This document shows positions 17,434-25,785 of a stretch of 52,824 nucleotides of DNA, piece by piece. The notes beneath the pieces were generated by a model that was not told where the DNA came from, made no database searches, and worked only from the letters and a program-made list of their open reading frames with translations. How positions within the stretch are numbered: the stretch's first letter is position 1; each line of letters opens with the position of its first letter. Where the stretch lies: NCBI GenBank assembly GCA_020628375.1, contig JAHDFD010000016.1, positions 26,906-79,729 on the forward strand, given 5' to 3'. The stretch is from Chitinophagales bacterium. Lineage in GTDB: Bacteria > Bacteroidota > Bacteroidia > Chitinophagales > UBA2359. The translations under genes were made by a program, and so were the position numbers.

Positions 17434-19419
17434 TCAATACTCCACCAATTCAACCAAAGCAGACTCGAAACGTTCTACTGGTAAATAGTTCTTTTCCAAC
17501 ACAGTATTAAAAGGGAAAGGTGTATCCAATGCACCTACTCTTTTCACCGGACCATCTAAATACTCAAAACAGTGTTCGTTAATTAATGCAGCAATTTCAG
17601 CACCGATACCTCCGGTTAAATTGTCTTCATGTACTATAAGCGCCTTTCCGGTTTTTTGTACAGAAGCATAGATCGTTTCGGTATCTAAAGGTAAAAGACT
17701 TGTAAGGTCAACGATCTCCATATCAATTTCAGGATGTTTTTCTGCTAGTGCCTTTGACCACCAAACTCCTGAACCATAAGTAATTATACTTACTGCTTCT
17801 CCTTCTTTTATTACCTGAGCTTTCCCGATTTCCAAAGTATATGGCGCATCAGGAATTTCCATTTCTACCTGCTTGTTTCTGTAAAGGAATTTATGCTCAA
17901 AATACATCACTGGATTGGGATCATTAATGGCAGCCATTAACAAACCTTTGGCATCATAAGGGTTTGAAGGATAAACGATCTTCAAGCCAGGAACATGGAA
18001 AAACCAGGCTTCATTACTTTGCGAATGGAAAGGACCAGCACCTACGCCGCCACCGGTAGGCATTCTTACAACCACATCGGCATTCTGTCCCCAACGATAA
18101 TGCGACTTAGCTAAATTATTTACGATCTGATTAAAGCCACAAGTAACAAAGTCAGCGAATTGCATTTCTACCATTGCCTTATAACCATTGATCGAAAGTC
18201 CTAATCCTATACCTATAATTGCAGATTCACAAATTGGTGTATTACGTACCCTGTCTAAGCCGAATTGCTTGGTAAAACCATCAGTAATTTTGAAAACACC
18301 ACCATAGTCAGCAATATCTTGTCCCATCAATACAAGATTGTCGTAGCTTTCCATGCTCTGACGTAAACCATCAGAAATAGCATCCAGAAAACGTTTTTGT
18401 GCAGTTGATCCGGTAGGCTCAATAGTTGTTACAGGGCTATTGTCGAAAATATCGTCGGTTTCTTCCTCGTAAGTGGCGGTTTCAAAGAATGGTGTATTGT
18501 AAGCAATTTTCAATTCAGATTCAATATCTGCTTTTAAAGTTGTTCTTATTTCTTCAACTTCTTCCTTTGTTAGAACACCTTCTGCTAATAACCATTTTTC
18601 GTAATTGTCGATAGGATCTTTTTTAGCCCAACTGTCCATTAGTTTTTTAGGAACATATTTCGTTCCTGAAGCTTCCTCATGTCCGTGCATACGGAAGGTA
18701 ACACATTCAACCAAAACAGGGCGTGGATTCTTACGCACAGAACTAGCTATGCGCTTAAAGGTATCATATACTTCAAGAATATTATTTCCATCTATTTTAT
18801 GTGCTTCCATGCCGTAACCCAAAGCACGATCTTTCAGGTCTTTGCAGTTATACTGTTCACTTGTTGGCGTAGATAAACCATAACCATTATTCTCGATGAC
18901 AAAAATGACCGGTAATTGCCAAACCGATGCCACATTTAATGCTTCATGAAAATCGCCTTCGCTTGTTCCACCTTCTCCGGTAAAAGCAACTGTTACTTTC
19001 TTTTCCTTACGTAATTTATTTGCCAGTGCAATTCCGCTACCTACCGCAAGCTGAGGGCCTAAATGCGAGATCATACCAACAATATTGTATTCTTTTGTTC
19101 CAAAGTGAAAAGAACGATCGCGTCCTTTACTGAAACCTTCGCGCTTGCCCTGAAATTGCATAAACAAACGACTTAAAGGAATACCTCTGTTAACAAATAC
19201 CCCTAGATTTCTGTGCATGGGCAGCAAAAATTCATCGTCGTTCAATGCCTGAGTAACGCCACAAGAAATGGCTTCCTGACCGATTCCGGCAAACCACTTG
19301 GTAATTTTATTCTGGCGGAGCAAACTCAACATTTTTTGCTCAATTAATCGTGGATGAAGAATGCCTTTGTAAAGTTCGATCAACTTTTTATTGCTGTAAC
19401 GTTTTTTCTTGAATTGCAC
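17434..19419 (-). CDS. Fused alpha/beta E1 component of 2-oxoacid dehydrogenase
   Basis: 661 residues, with the E1 alpha and beta chains joined as is common in Bacteroidota. The alpha part (~1-320) has the thiamine-diphosphate motif GEGGTSEGDFHEALN ending in IENNGYGLST. The beta part (~335-661) has RFLDAISDGLRQSM, LMGQDIADYGGVF, the conserved PICESAIIGIGLG and RMPTGGGVGAGPFHSQSNEAW. It catalyses oxidative decarboxylation and acyl transfer to the lipoyl E2. A branched-chain 2-oxoacid substrate is likely, pyruvate being the alternative. No E2 or E3 gene is in the window. It is divergent from mutY. Confidence 0.92.
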   Translation of the reverse strand: MQFKKKRYSNKKLIELYKGILHPRLIEQKMLSLLRQNKITKWFAGIGQEAISCGVTQALNDDEFLLPMHRNLGVFVNRGIPLSRLFMQFQGKREGFSKGRDRSFHFGTKEYNIVGMISHLGPQLAVGSGIALANKLRKEKKVTVAFTGEGGTSEGDFHEALNVASVWQLPVIFVIENNGYGLSTPTSEQYNCKDLKDRALGYGMEAHKIDGNNILEVYDTFKRIASSVRKNPRPVLVECVTFRMHGHEEASGTKYVPKKLMDSWAKKDPIDNYEKWLLAEGVLTKEEVEEIRTTLKADIESELKIAYNTPFFETATYEEETDDIFDNSPVTTIEPTGSTAQKRFLDAISDGLRQSMESYDNLVLMGQDIADYGGVFKITDGFTKQFGLDRVRNTPICESAIIGIGLGLSINGYKAMVEMQFADFVTCGFNQIVNNLAKSHYRWGQNADVVVRMPTGGGVGAGPFHSQSNEAWFFHVPGLKIVYPSNPYDAKGLLMAAINDPNPVMYFEHKFLYRNKQVEMEIPDAPYTLEIGKAQVIKEGEAVSIITYGSGVWWSKALAEKHPEIDMEIVDLTSLLPLDTETIYASVQKTGKALIVHEDNLTGGIGAEIAALINEHCFEYLDGPVKRVGALDTPFPFNTVLEKNYLPVERFESALVELVEY

Positions 19420-19513
19420 TTCAACAGAATTTTAATATTTGGATTGAAATCCCGAAAGGTCAACAGAATTTTCGGGTGCTTTTAATAAGCGAGTGCAAAG
19501 GTAGGATTATTTA

Positions 19514-19521
19514 TACTTTTG
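19514..19521 (+). promoter_or_regulatory. -7 box of the mutY promoter
   Basis: TACTTTTG matches TAnnTTTG exactly. It lies 57 nt before the mutY ATG in the 158-nt gap between the divergent E1 and mutY genes. Confidence 0.5.
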
Positions 19522-19577
19522 TATTATGCTTTATGAAGCTTGAAGAACAAAATCAATAGTAAATTTGTCCAATATCT

Positions 19578-20657
19578 ATGTCTTCAGATAAATCTTCATT
19601 TACACATTTGTTATTAGAATGGAACGAAACACAAAATCATCGTCCATTACCCTGGAAGGGAATTAAAAACCCTTACTTTATCTGGCTCTCTGAAATTATT
19701 CTTCAACAAACCCGTGTTGAGCAGGGTTTACCTTACTATCTCAAATTTACCGAACAATATCCAACGGTTATCGATCTAGCAAATGCACCCGAAGATGAAG
19801 TAATGAAAATGTGGGAGGGTTTGGGTTATTATTCCAGAGCAAGGAATTTGCACGCTGCGGCTAAATATGTTGCTGAAGAATTGAATGGTGAATTTCCCTC
19901 AGAATATGAAACTATAAAAAAATTGAAGGGAGTCGGTGATTATACTGCTGCTGCGATTGCTTCTTTTGCCTATAACTTGCCTTACGCTGTAGTCGATGGT
20001 AATGTTTACAGAGTTTTGTCGAGGTATTTTGGAATAGATACCCCTATTGACAGTACTGAAGGGAAAAAACAGTTCGCCGCCCTAGCGCAAGATCTATTGG
20101 ATAAAGAAAATGCTGCTATTTATAATCAGTCGATTATGGACTTTGGTGCACGACATTGTACGCCTGCCAAACCTTTGTGCTTGTTCTGTAATATGCAGAG
20201 CAACTGTACCGCTTTCCAAACAGGAAAAACAGATAGTTTACCGGTAAAGGCAAAAAAGATCAAAAAACGCAAACGGTATTTTAATTATATTCTAGTATTT
20301 TATGAAGATAAGGTTTACTTAAAAAAGCGAACCGAAAAAGATATATGGCAGAATTTATACGAATTCATTTTGCTTGAAAGTGATAAAAAGCTAGATCGCC
20401 AATTACTGAATAAAGAAGTCGAAAAACTTTTCAACAAGCAGCCGTTTTCTATCGAGATTCTTGAAGAAGATTATCAACAATTACTCACACATCAAAAAAT
20501 TTACATTACCTTTGCCGTTGTAGAATTGAGAAGCAAGCCACCAGAAGAGTTCTTGGAACACCATCATTTAGTTTCAAAATCAAAGATTGATTCGCTCGCT
20601 TTTCCTAAAACATTAAAGCAGTTTATAAGTAATTCTGAACTATTTAAAATGACTTAG
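19578..20657 (+). CDS. mutY: A/G-specific adenine glycosylase
   Basis: 359 residues, full length. The protein removes adenine mispaired with 8-oxoguanine. Visible features: LPWKG near the start, catalytic Glu39 in LSEIILQQTRV, a helix-hairpin-helix LKGVGDYTAAAIASFAY, and catalytic Asp140 in AVVDGNVYRV. The [4Fe-4S] cluster cysteines are 194, 201, 204 and 210 (C-x6-C-x2-C-x5-C). The C-terminal ~110 residues form the NUDIX-like 8-oxoG recognition domain. It precedes ssb and gldE on the same strand, an order common in Bacteroidota. Confidence 0.95.
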   Translation: MSSDKSSFTHLLLEWNETQNHRPLPWKGIKNPYFIWLSEIILQQTRVEQGLPYYLKFTEQYPTVIDLANAPEDEVMKMWEGLGYYSRARNLHAAAKYVAEELNGEFPSEYETIKKLKGVGDYTAAAIASFAYNLPYAVVDGNVYRVLSRYFGIDTPIDSTEGKKQFAALAQDLLDKENAAIYNQSIMDFGARHCTPAKPLCLFCNMQSNCTAFQTGKTDSLPVKAKKIKKRKRYFNYILVFYEDKVYLKKRTEKDIWQNLYEFILLESDKKLDRQLLNKEVEKLFNKQPFSIEILEEDYQQLLTHQKIYITFAVVELRSKPPEEFLEHHHLVSKSKIDSLAFPKTLKQFISNSELFKMT

Positions 20658-20734
20658 GATATTCTCTATTTTTAAAACTATTCTTTAACTTTATTGGGCT
20701 TTTGATAAACAAATAGCCTTTAAAAACAAAAACC

Positions 20735-21211
20735 ATGAGCTTAAACAAAGTACAATTAATTGGTCGTCTGGGTAAAGACCCGGAAACACACACGTTCGAC
20801 AGCGGTACGCAAAAGGTTTCTTTTCCGCTAGCAACAACAGAGCGTTGGAAAGACAGGAATACCGGCGAGCGCAGAGAGCGCACCGAATGGCATAACATTG
20901 TAATTATGCGTGCCGGTTTAACGACTATTGCACAAAACTATCTGGCTAAAGGTCGTCAGGTTTATCTTGAAGGACGTTTACAAACACGTTCTTGGGACGA
21001 TATGAATTCTGGTCAAAAAAGATATATGACCGAAATTATGGTGGATAATTTGGTGCTATTAGGTGGAAGAGATGATAACGCCGGAGGTGGTGGATTCCAG
21101 CAGCAGCAAGGTGGTTATCAACAACAGCAACAACAACAGAGTGTTCAATCTACACCTGCAACACCAGAGCCTATCAATACCGATATGCCAGAAGATGATC
21201 TGCCATTTTAA
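20735..21211 (+). CDS. ssb: Single-stranded DNA-binding protein
   Basis: 158 residues. The N-terminal OB fold starts MSLNKVQLIGRLGKDPE and includes FPLATTERWKDRNTGE and TEWHNIV. After a Gln/Gly-rich linker the acidic tip MPEDDLPF is the docking site for replication and repair partners. It coats single-stranded DNA as a tetramer. It lies 77 nt after mutY and 408 nt before gldE. Confidence 0.96.
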   Translation: MSLNKVQLIGRLGKDPETHTFDSGTQKVSFPLATTERWKDRNTGERRERTEWHNIVIMRAGLTTIAQNYLAKGRQVYLEGRLQTRSWDDMNSGQKRYMTEIMVDNLVLLGGRDDNAGGGGFQQQQGGYQQQQQQQSVQSTPATPEPINTDMPEDDLPF

Positions 21212-21240
21212 TTCAAAGTTTATTTAAATTCCTATTATTT

Positions 21241-21433
21241 CATCGCCCACAGTTAGAGTATGTTTAAAAATTATTTTAAATTGAAAATCAATAGTTTGTG
21301 GTTCTGAATAAGAAAAATTGTATGCGTTTAGCGAGCTAAATAGATACGATTTTTCAAAATCAGGTTCATTAAATATTGGTTTTCAGTTGATAGAAATTTA
21401 AACATACTCTTAATACTTTAATTGTGGGTGATG
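21241..21433. repeat. Split hairpin with a MITE in its loop
   Basis: CATCGCCCACAGT (21241-21253) pairs with ATTGTGGGTGATG (21421-21433) with two mismatches, bracketing the element at 21255-21411. It may be the old ssb terminator, with the element inserted in its loop. Confidence 0.5.
21255..21411. mobile_element. 157-bp MITE (AGAGTATGTTTAAA family)
   Basis: Terminal inverted repeats AGAGTATGTTTAAA and TTTAAACATACTCT are exact over 14 bp. The middle folds back on itself (TTTAGC-GA-GCTAAA). A right end of the same family, GATAGAAATTTAAACATAC, occurs at 34359-34377. The rest of the 408-nt ssb-gldE gap has only a small hairpin around 21537-21556. Confidence 0.75.
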
Positions 21434-21619
21434 TGTTATTATACCAATTGAATAACTTATGATATGTTATGCTTTAAAGTGTAATAGTTCGATTTTGGCA
21501 AAATATTCGTGTTAAAATCAATGAATTCTTAAAACATTTACCTTAACTTGGTAAATCAATCGTTTTTATCTTTTATTAATTAACAGATAAAAACCTATTT
21601 TTTAACGAAACTTGATAAT

Positions 21620-23038
21620 TTGGAAAGTTATCCTGAAGGAGGGGAACCTCCACCCAAGGTCATGGCCTTGTGCAGCTTACTACTAATACCCTGCACAGTG
21701 TTAACATCTAGCATATTCCCATTATCAGGACTGATACTATGCCTTATCATCGGTTCTGCAATGATGTCTGGCTCAGAAGTTGCTTTTTTCTCATTAGATC
21801 GACATAATGTAGATGAACTAGACAAAGAAAGAACTGGTTCTGCAATCAGGATCTCACGTTTACTGGCAAAGCCTCATCAACTATTGGCAACCATACTGAT
21901 CGTTAATAATTTATTCAATATAGCCATTATTCTAAGTCTTCATTTATTAACACACAAGCTATTGGCAGGATTGGCGTTTCACTGGCACTTATTGATCGAA
22001 GTAGTGTTAATAACTTTTGTTTTGGTTTTATTCGGAGAAATAATCCCGAAAGTATATGCTCGGCATTTTAATTTAAAAGTGGCGCGTTTTATGAGTTTAC
22101 CTATTTCATTTTTCAAGCTTGTATTTTATCCACTTGTAAATGTATTAGTAGGTTCTAGTGCCTTGATCGAAAATCGTTTTTCGGAAAAGATCAGTAAAAT
22201 AAAAGCCGATGATGTAGATCAGGCAATTGGTATGCTTAATGAAACACATGATAATGAAAAGGAGCTACTTAAACGAGTAGTTGAGTTTTCTAATATTATG
22301 GCGAGTGAAGTAATGACCAACCGAACACAAGTTACTTATGTTAAAACATCCGATACATTTGAAACATTACACAACACCGTTTTAGAAAAAGGTTTTTCTC
22401 GTATTCCTGTTTGTGAAGAAGATTTGGATGATGTAATTGGTTTTATTTATGCGAAGGATTTATTGAAATATGATATTCAAAATCCACCGGAAAGATGGCA
22501 GGATCTGAAAAGGAATCCATTTTTCGTTTTGGAAAATACTAAAATAGATAAGCTATTACAACAGTTTAAAGACAATCGACAACATATTGCCATTGTTGTT
22601 GATGAATATGGAGGTAGTTCAGGAGTTGTTACGCTTGAAGACATTTTAGAAGAAGTATTGGGAGAGATCGACGACAAATATGACATAAAAAATAATGAGC
22701 AATCGACCTTAATAAAATACAGGGGAAAGAATGCCATAGTCGAAGGAACGATATCATTACTCGATCTATGTAAATTGCTTAAGAGAAACTTCGATGAATT
22801 CAATGATTGGCGTGGTGAATCGGATACACTTGCCGGAATGCTTATGGAAGTCAAAGGCGATTTTCTGCAATTGAATGAAGTGATAACCTTAGGAGAATAT
22901 AAATTCAAGGTTTTATCTATAGATGACAAACATCAGATAGGAGAAGTCAGGATAGACAAACTCAATGGTGAAAAAATTACAGAGCACCCGCCAAGTATTC
23001 AGCAAAAAAGTAAAGAAGCTAATTTAAAAAGTGCTTAA
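21620..23038 (+). CDS. gldE: Gliding motility-associated protein GldE (CNNM/CBS type)
   Basis: 472 residues from a TTG start; an ATG at 21662 is the alternative. The TTG start keeps the short acidic PEGGEPPP leader seen before the first helix in this family. The order is a CNNM/DUF21 membrane domain (MMSGSEVAFFSLDRHNVDEL, FGEIIPKVYARHF), a CBS pair (ASEVMTNRTQV, GFSRIPVCEEDLDDVIGF, IAIVVDEYGGSSGVVTLEDI) and a CorC/HlyC-type C-terminal domain. GldE is needed for gliding and T9SS function in flavobacteria (established). In those genomes gldD follows; here a TM2 lipoprotein does. Confidence 0.88.
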   Translation: MESYPEGGEPPPKVMALCSLLLIPCTVLTSSIFPLSGLILCLIIGSAMMSGSEVAFFSLDRHNVDELDKERTGSAIRISRLLAKPHQLLATILIVNNLFNIAIILSLHLLTHKLLAGLAFHWHLLIEVVLITFVLVLFGEIIPKVYARHFNLKVARFMSLPISFFKLVFYPLVNVLVGSSALIENRFSEKISKIKADDVDQAIGMLNETHDNEKELLKRVVEFSNIMASEVMTNRTQVTYVKTSDTFETLHNTVLEKGFSRIPVCEEDLDDVIGFIYAKDLLKYDIQNPPERWQDLKRNPFFVLENTKIDKLLQQFKDNRQHIAIVVDEYGGSSGVVTLEDILEEVLGEIDDKYDIKNNEQSTLIKYRGKNAIVEGTISLLDLCKLLKRNFDEFNDWRGESDTLAGMLMEVKGDFLQLNEVITLGEYKFKVLSIDDKHQIGEVRIDKLNGEKITEHPPSIQQKSKEANLKSA

Positions 23039-23084
23039 AGCTGCTTTTCTTCAAATGTCAATGATTAGACTTTCTAATGGTTTC

Positions 23085-23128
23085 TTTTGTGGACTGTTGA
23101 CCATTAAACTGTTGACAGTTGTGCAAAA
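23085..23128. repeat. Imperfect hairpin after gldE
   Basis: TTTTGTGGACTGT (23085-23097) pairs imperfectly with ACAGTTGTGCAAAA (23115-23128). The left arm resembles that of the strong hairpin after the FadJ gene at 29382, so it may be a degraded member of the same terminator-like family. Confidence 0.4.
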
Positions 23129-23261
23129 TTGCAACTTTGGTTAGATAATTTTATAAATATTTTTCCTCAAATTATTTTAATTCAAGTTAGAAAATTACAC
23201 ATTAATTACTATATTGTAACCGAAATTTATAAACCATTTATTTAAATTTAAATTCAGACCT

Positions 23262-24038
23262 ATGAACAAGAATTTACTATCAATTCTTATCTGCTGCGTT
23301 ATCTTAGTTTTGGCTTCGTGTAGTACAAGTCATCAAGCAGCAAAATGTCCTACTTTTAAGCAAGATGCTAACAAAGCTGCAGTTGCTCAGGCGAAAGCAA
23401 AGAAAAACCTGAACAAGAAAATGCAAAAGCACAAAGAGTACTTGTCAGAAAAGTATGCTATGAACAGATTAGAGCGTGAAAGAGCTGCCCAAGCTGAAGC
23501 ACCGGTTAAAATGGCGGAAGTTGTGAAAAGATCACAAAATGTTGCGCCAATTCAATCGATCGATGCAAGTGCTGTTGCCTCTGCAAACAGCGAACTGATC
23601 GTACCTCAAAGAGCTTTCGATCCATTAGCAGATTTCGAGCCTGCTAAAAATGAAATGGCTGAAAAAACAGAAAAGCCAGCAAGCTTATTTGATGTAATCC
23701 CTGAGGAAATCGTTTCTAAGTTTACACCTAAGCAAAAGGAAAAAATTGAGAAAAAACTTACTAAGATTCAAGAGAAAGTTGCTAAAAAGCAGAAAAAAGC
23801 GATTGAAAAAGGTAAGCAACCACCTGCAGGTGCTGGTAAAAGCCAGTTGATTGCTTTGGTATTGTGTGGACTTGTGGGATACATCGGTATTCACCGTTTT
23901 TATCTAGGATACATCGGTATCGGAGTAGCTCAGGTATTAACTGCTGGTGGATGTGGTATCTGGACACTTATCGATTTCATCCGAATTTTAACTGGTGATT
24001 TAGGACCTAAAGATGGTAGATACGACGAAACTCTCTAA
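23262..24038 (+). CDS. TM2-domain lipoprotein
   Basis: 258 residues. The signal ends in the lipobox VLASC. Then follow STSHQAAKCPTFK, a Lys-rich helical stretch with HKEYLSEKYAMNRLERERA, and a long Lys/Glu coiled coil. The last ~70 residues are a TM2 domain: QLIALVLCGLVGYIGIHRFY, GIGVAQVLTAGGCGIW, then LIDFIRILTGDLGPKDG. The first half matches the lipoprotein at 12647. The next gene (DUF2752) overlaps its end by 26 nt, so the two are translationally linked. Function unknown; the membrane domain would need to lie in the same membrane as the lipid anchor. Confidence 0.88.
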   Translation: MNKNLLSILICCVILVLASCSTSHQAAKCPTFKQDANKAAVAQAKAKKNLNKKMQKHKEYLSEKYAMNRLERERAAQAEAPVKMAEVVKRSQNVAPIQSIDASAVASANSELIVPQRAFDPLADFEPAKNEMAEKTEKPASLFDVIPEEIVSKFTPKQKEKIEKKLTKIQEKVAKKQKKAIEKGKQPPAGAGKSQLIALVLCGLVGYIGIHRFYLGYIGIGVAQVLTAGGCGIWTLIDFIRILTGDLGPKDGRYDETL

Positions 24039-24327
24039 TTTCGATAAACTGAAATTAGGACTATTAATTATTATACCTGTTGTACTTTTAATACTTCCAG
24101 CTAATGTATTCGATGATGGTCAAAGTATTTGCCTGTCTATGCTTTTATTGGATATTGAATGTTATGCTTGTGGTTTAACAAGAGCTTCACAACACTTTAT
24201 ACATTTCGATTTTCAAACAGCAATGGAATATAATAAGCTAGTGGTTATAGTAGTTCCTTTACTTTCTCTACTCTGGCTGAAAGAAATTCTGAATACTTTA
24301 GGAATACGGTTTCTTTCCTGGTTGTAA
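24013..24327 (+). CDS. DUF2752 small membrane protein
   Basis: 104 residues with two hydrophobic helices (LGLLIIIPVVLLILPANVF and LVVIVVPLLSLLWL). Between them is the family signature ECYACGLTRASQHFIHFDFQ, a Cys-x2-Cys-Gly-x-Thr-Arg motif. It begins inside the end of the TM2 lipoprotein gene, an arrangement that pairs these two families. A strong terminator follows 17 nt after its stop. Function unknown. Confidence 0.85.
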   Translation: MVDTTKLSNFDKLKLGLLIIIPVVLLILPANVFDDGQSICLSMLLLDIECYACGLTRASQHFIHFDFQTAMEYNKLVVIVVPLLSLLWLKEILNTLGIRFLSWL

Positions 24328-24343
24328 AAGTTATAACAGCTTC

Positions 24344-24381
24344 AAATCCTCTCTGGATCAAATTCAGAGAGGATTTTTTTT
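24344..24381 (+). terminator. Rho-independent terminator after TM2-DUF2752
   Basis: AAATCCTCTCTG (24344-24355) and CAGAGAGGATTT (24365-24376) pair perfectly over 12 bp around a 9-nt loop, followed by T8. Confidence 0.92.
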
Positions 24382-24414
24382 GTATAAAACCCATACAAAT
24401 TCTCAAAATATAAT

Positions 24415-24568
24415 AGAGTTTATTGCAAAAGTTGATTTTGGTACTTTCAATGGGGCTTCGACCGCTTAGGCGGTTCGATACGCTCGTTTGCGAGTCCAAT
24501 CAGCTGCTGAATTTATGCGGTTAGTGAGCTTGTCGAACTTCTATACTTTAATTTTCGCAATAAGCTCT
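24415..24568. mobile_element. 154-bp MITE, AGAGTTTATT family, copy 1
   Basis: Ends AGAGTTTATTGCAAAA and TTTTCGCAATAAGCTCT are imperfect inverted repeats flanked by TA. Internal inverted segments include ACCGCTTAGGCGGT. Related copies lie at 33926 and, truncated, at 37332. It fills most of the 336-nt gap before the convergent hydrolase gene. Confidence 0.7.
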
Positions 24569-24663
24569 AATACAATTATTCTTTTTGATTCCCTCGAAAC
24601 CATTGCTGGTCGCTGACCAGCAATTTACATTTTCAAAAACTATTCTTTTTACACCACAATTGA

Positions 24664-25584
24664 CTATTCTTTCCTGAGCAAAAACTCAATGGTGTCATTG
24701 GCAGAAATAACCGGACATTCTTCCTGTGGAATATGACCAGCTCCATCATAGATCAATAATTCTGCATTAGGAATTTCCAGATTGAATTTATAGGCATTCT
24801 TAAGTGGGAGCCAATTATCTTGTTTTCCCCAGATAATTAAAGTAGGCTGTTCTATGCGATGTAACTTATGGGTATTATCTACCAATTTAATGTTAACCAT
24901 ACGCACAAAAGCTTCAGGGTTTCCAGGCAGGTTATTCAGTTCGTAATAGCGGTCGATCAGCTCTTCGGTAATGCGTTCCTGATTTACAAAAACCTGTTTC
25001 ATAAATACCTCCAATACTGTTTTACGGATCGTATATTTTGCAACTCTGTTCAAAAATGGCGTTCTTGCCATTTTGAAAGGTAAAGGAATACTGTCTGAAT
25101 CAATAAAACCTGCAGCATCCAACATAACCAACTTATCGAACATCGAAGGATAACGAAGACATAATTCCCAGGCAGTCCAGCCACCTAAAGAACTGCCTGC
25201 AATATGGCAACTTTCTACACCAAGAATTTCAAGGAAAGTGGCAATAAAATCACAATTGACCGACATCGCATAATTATTATCGATCTTCGGTCCTGATAAA
25301 CCAAAACCAGGCATATCCAAACGAATAACCTTAAAGTGTTTTTTCAGTATGGTTGTCCACGCATCGAATGTATGAAGTGAAGCAAATGCACCATGAATGA
25401 GTAATAAAGGGGTTCCTTTTCCTTCTACCCGATAGTGTACACGTTGCCCATCAATATATATGAATTTGGAAGCACTGGTCATGTACTTCTTAAAGACTGC
25501 CTGCATCGATGGCTGAATTCTATTCAATACCACCGTCTGCGACAACTTTTCAATGGAAACACTGGCTGTCATTCGTTCTAACAA
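24664..25584 (-). CDS. Alpha/beta hydrolase
   Basis: 306 residues with the full catalytic set. The oxyanion motif is LLIHGAFASL, the nucleophile elbow is G-S-S-L-G with Ser132, the acid is Asp in IWGKQDNWLP, and the His is in GAGHIPQEE. There is no signal peptide. The cap region between ~150 and 230 is helical, as in esterases and C-C bond hydrolases. The substrate is unknown. It is divergent from the thiolase gene (201 bp apart), hinting at a link with acyl-CoA or ester metabolism. Confidence 0.9.
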   Translation of the reverse strand: MLERMTASVSIEKLSQTVVLNRIQPSMQAVFKKYMTSASKFIYIDGQRVHYRVEGKGTPLLLIHGAFASLHTFDAWTTILKKHFKVIRLDMPGFGLSGPKIDNNYAMSVNCDFIATFLEILGVESCHIAGSSLGGWTAWELCLRYPSMFDKLVMLDAAGFIDSDSIPLPFKMARTPFLNRVAKYTIRKTVLEVFMKQVFVNQERITEELIDRYYELNNLPGNPEAFVRMVNIKLVDNTHKLHRIEQPTLIIWGKQDNWLPLKNAYKFNLEIPNAELLIYDGAGHIPQEECPVISANDTIEFLLRKE

Positions 25585-25785
25585 ATCTACAATTTCTTTA
25601 CACTTAACATAGAATTAATATCATTTTTAAGAAGTAAAATTTTCGCTTTTTCGCTTTTTCTACTACAAATGCAAAGATTGTGCTAATAAAATATATGCTT
25701 TTTCAGAAATAGGCTTACTCTCAATAAACCGATAAAGCTTTAATTTCGTTGTGTAATTTTAAAGCACAATAGATAAACAATAAAA

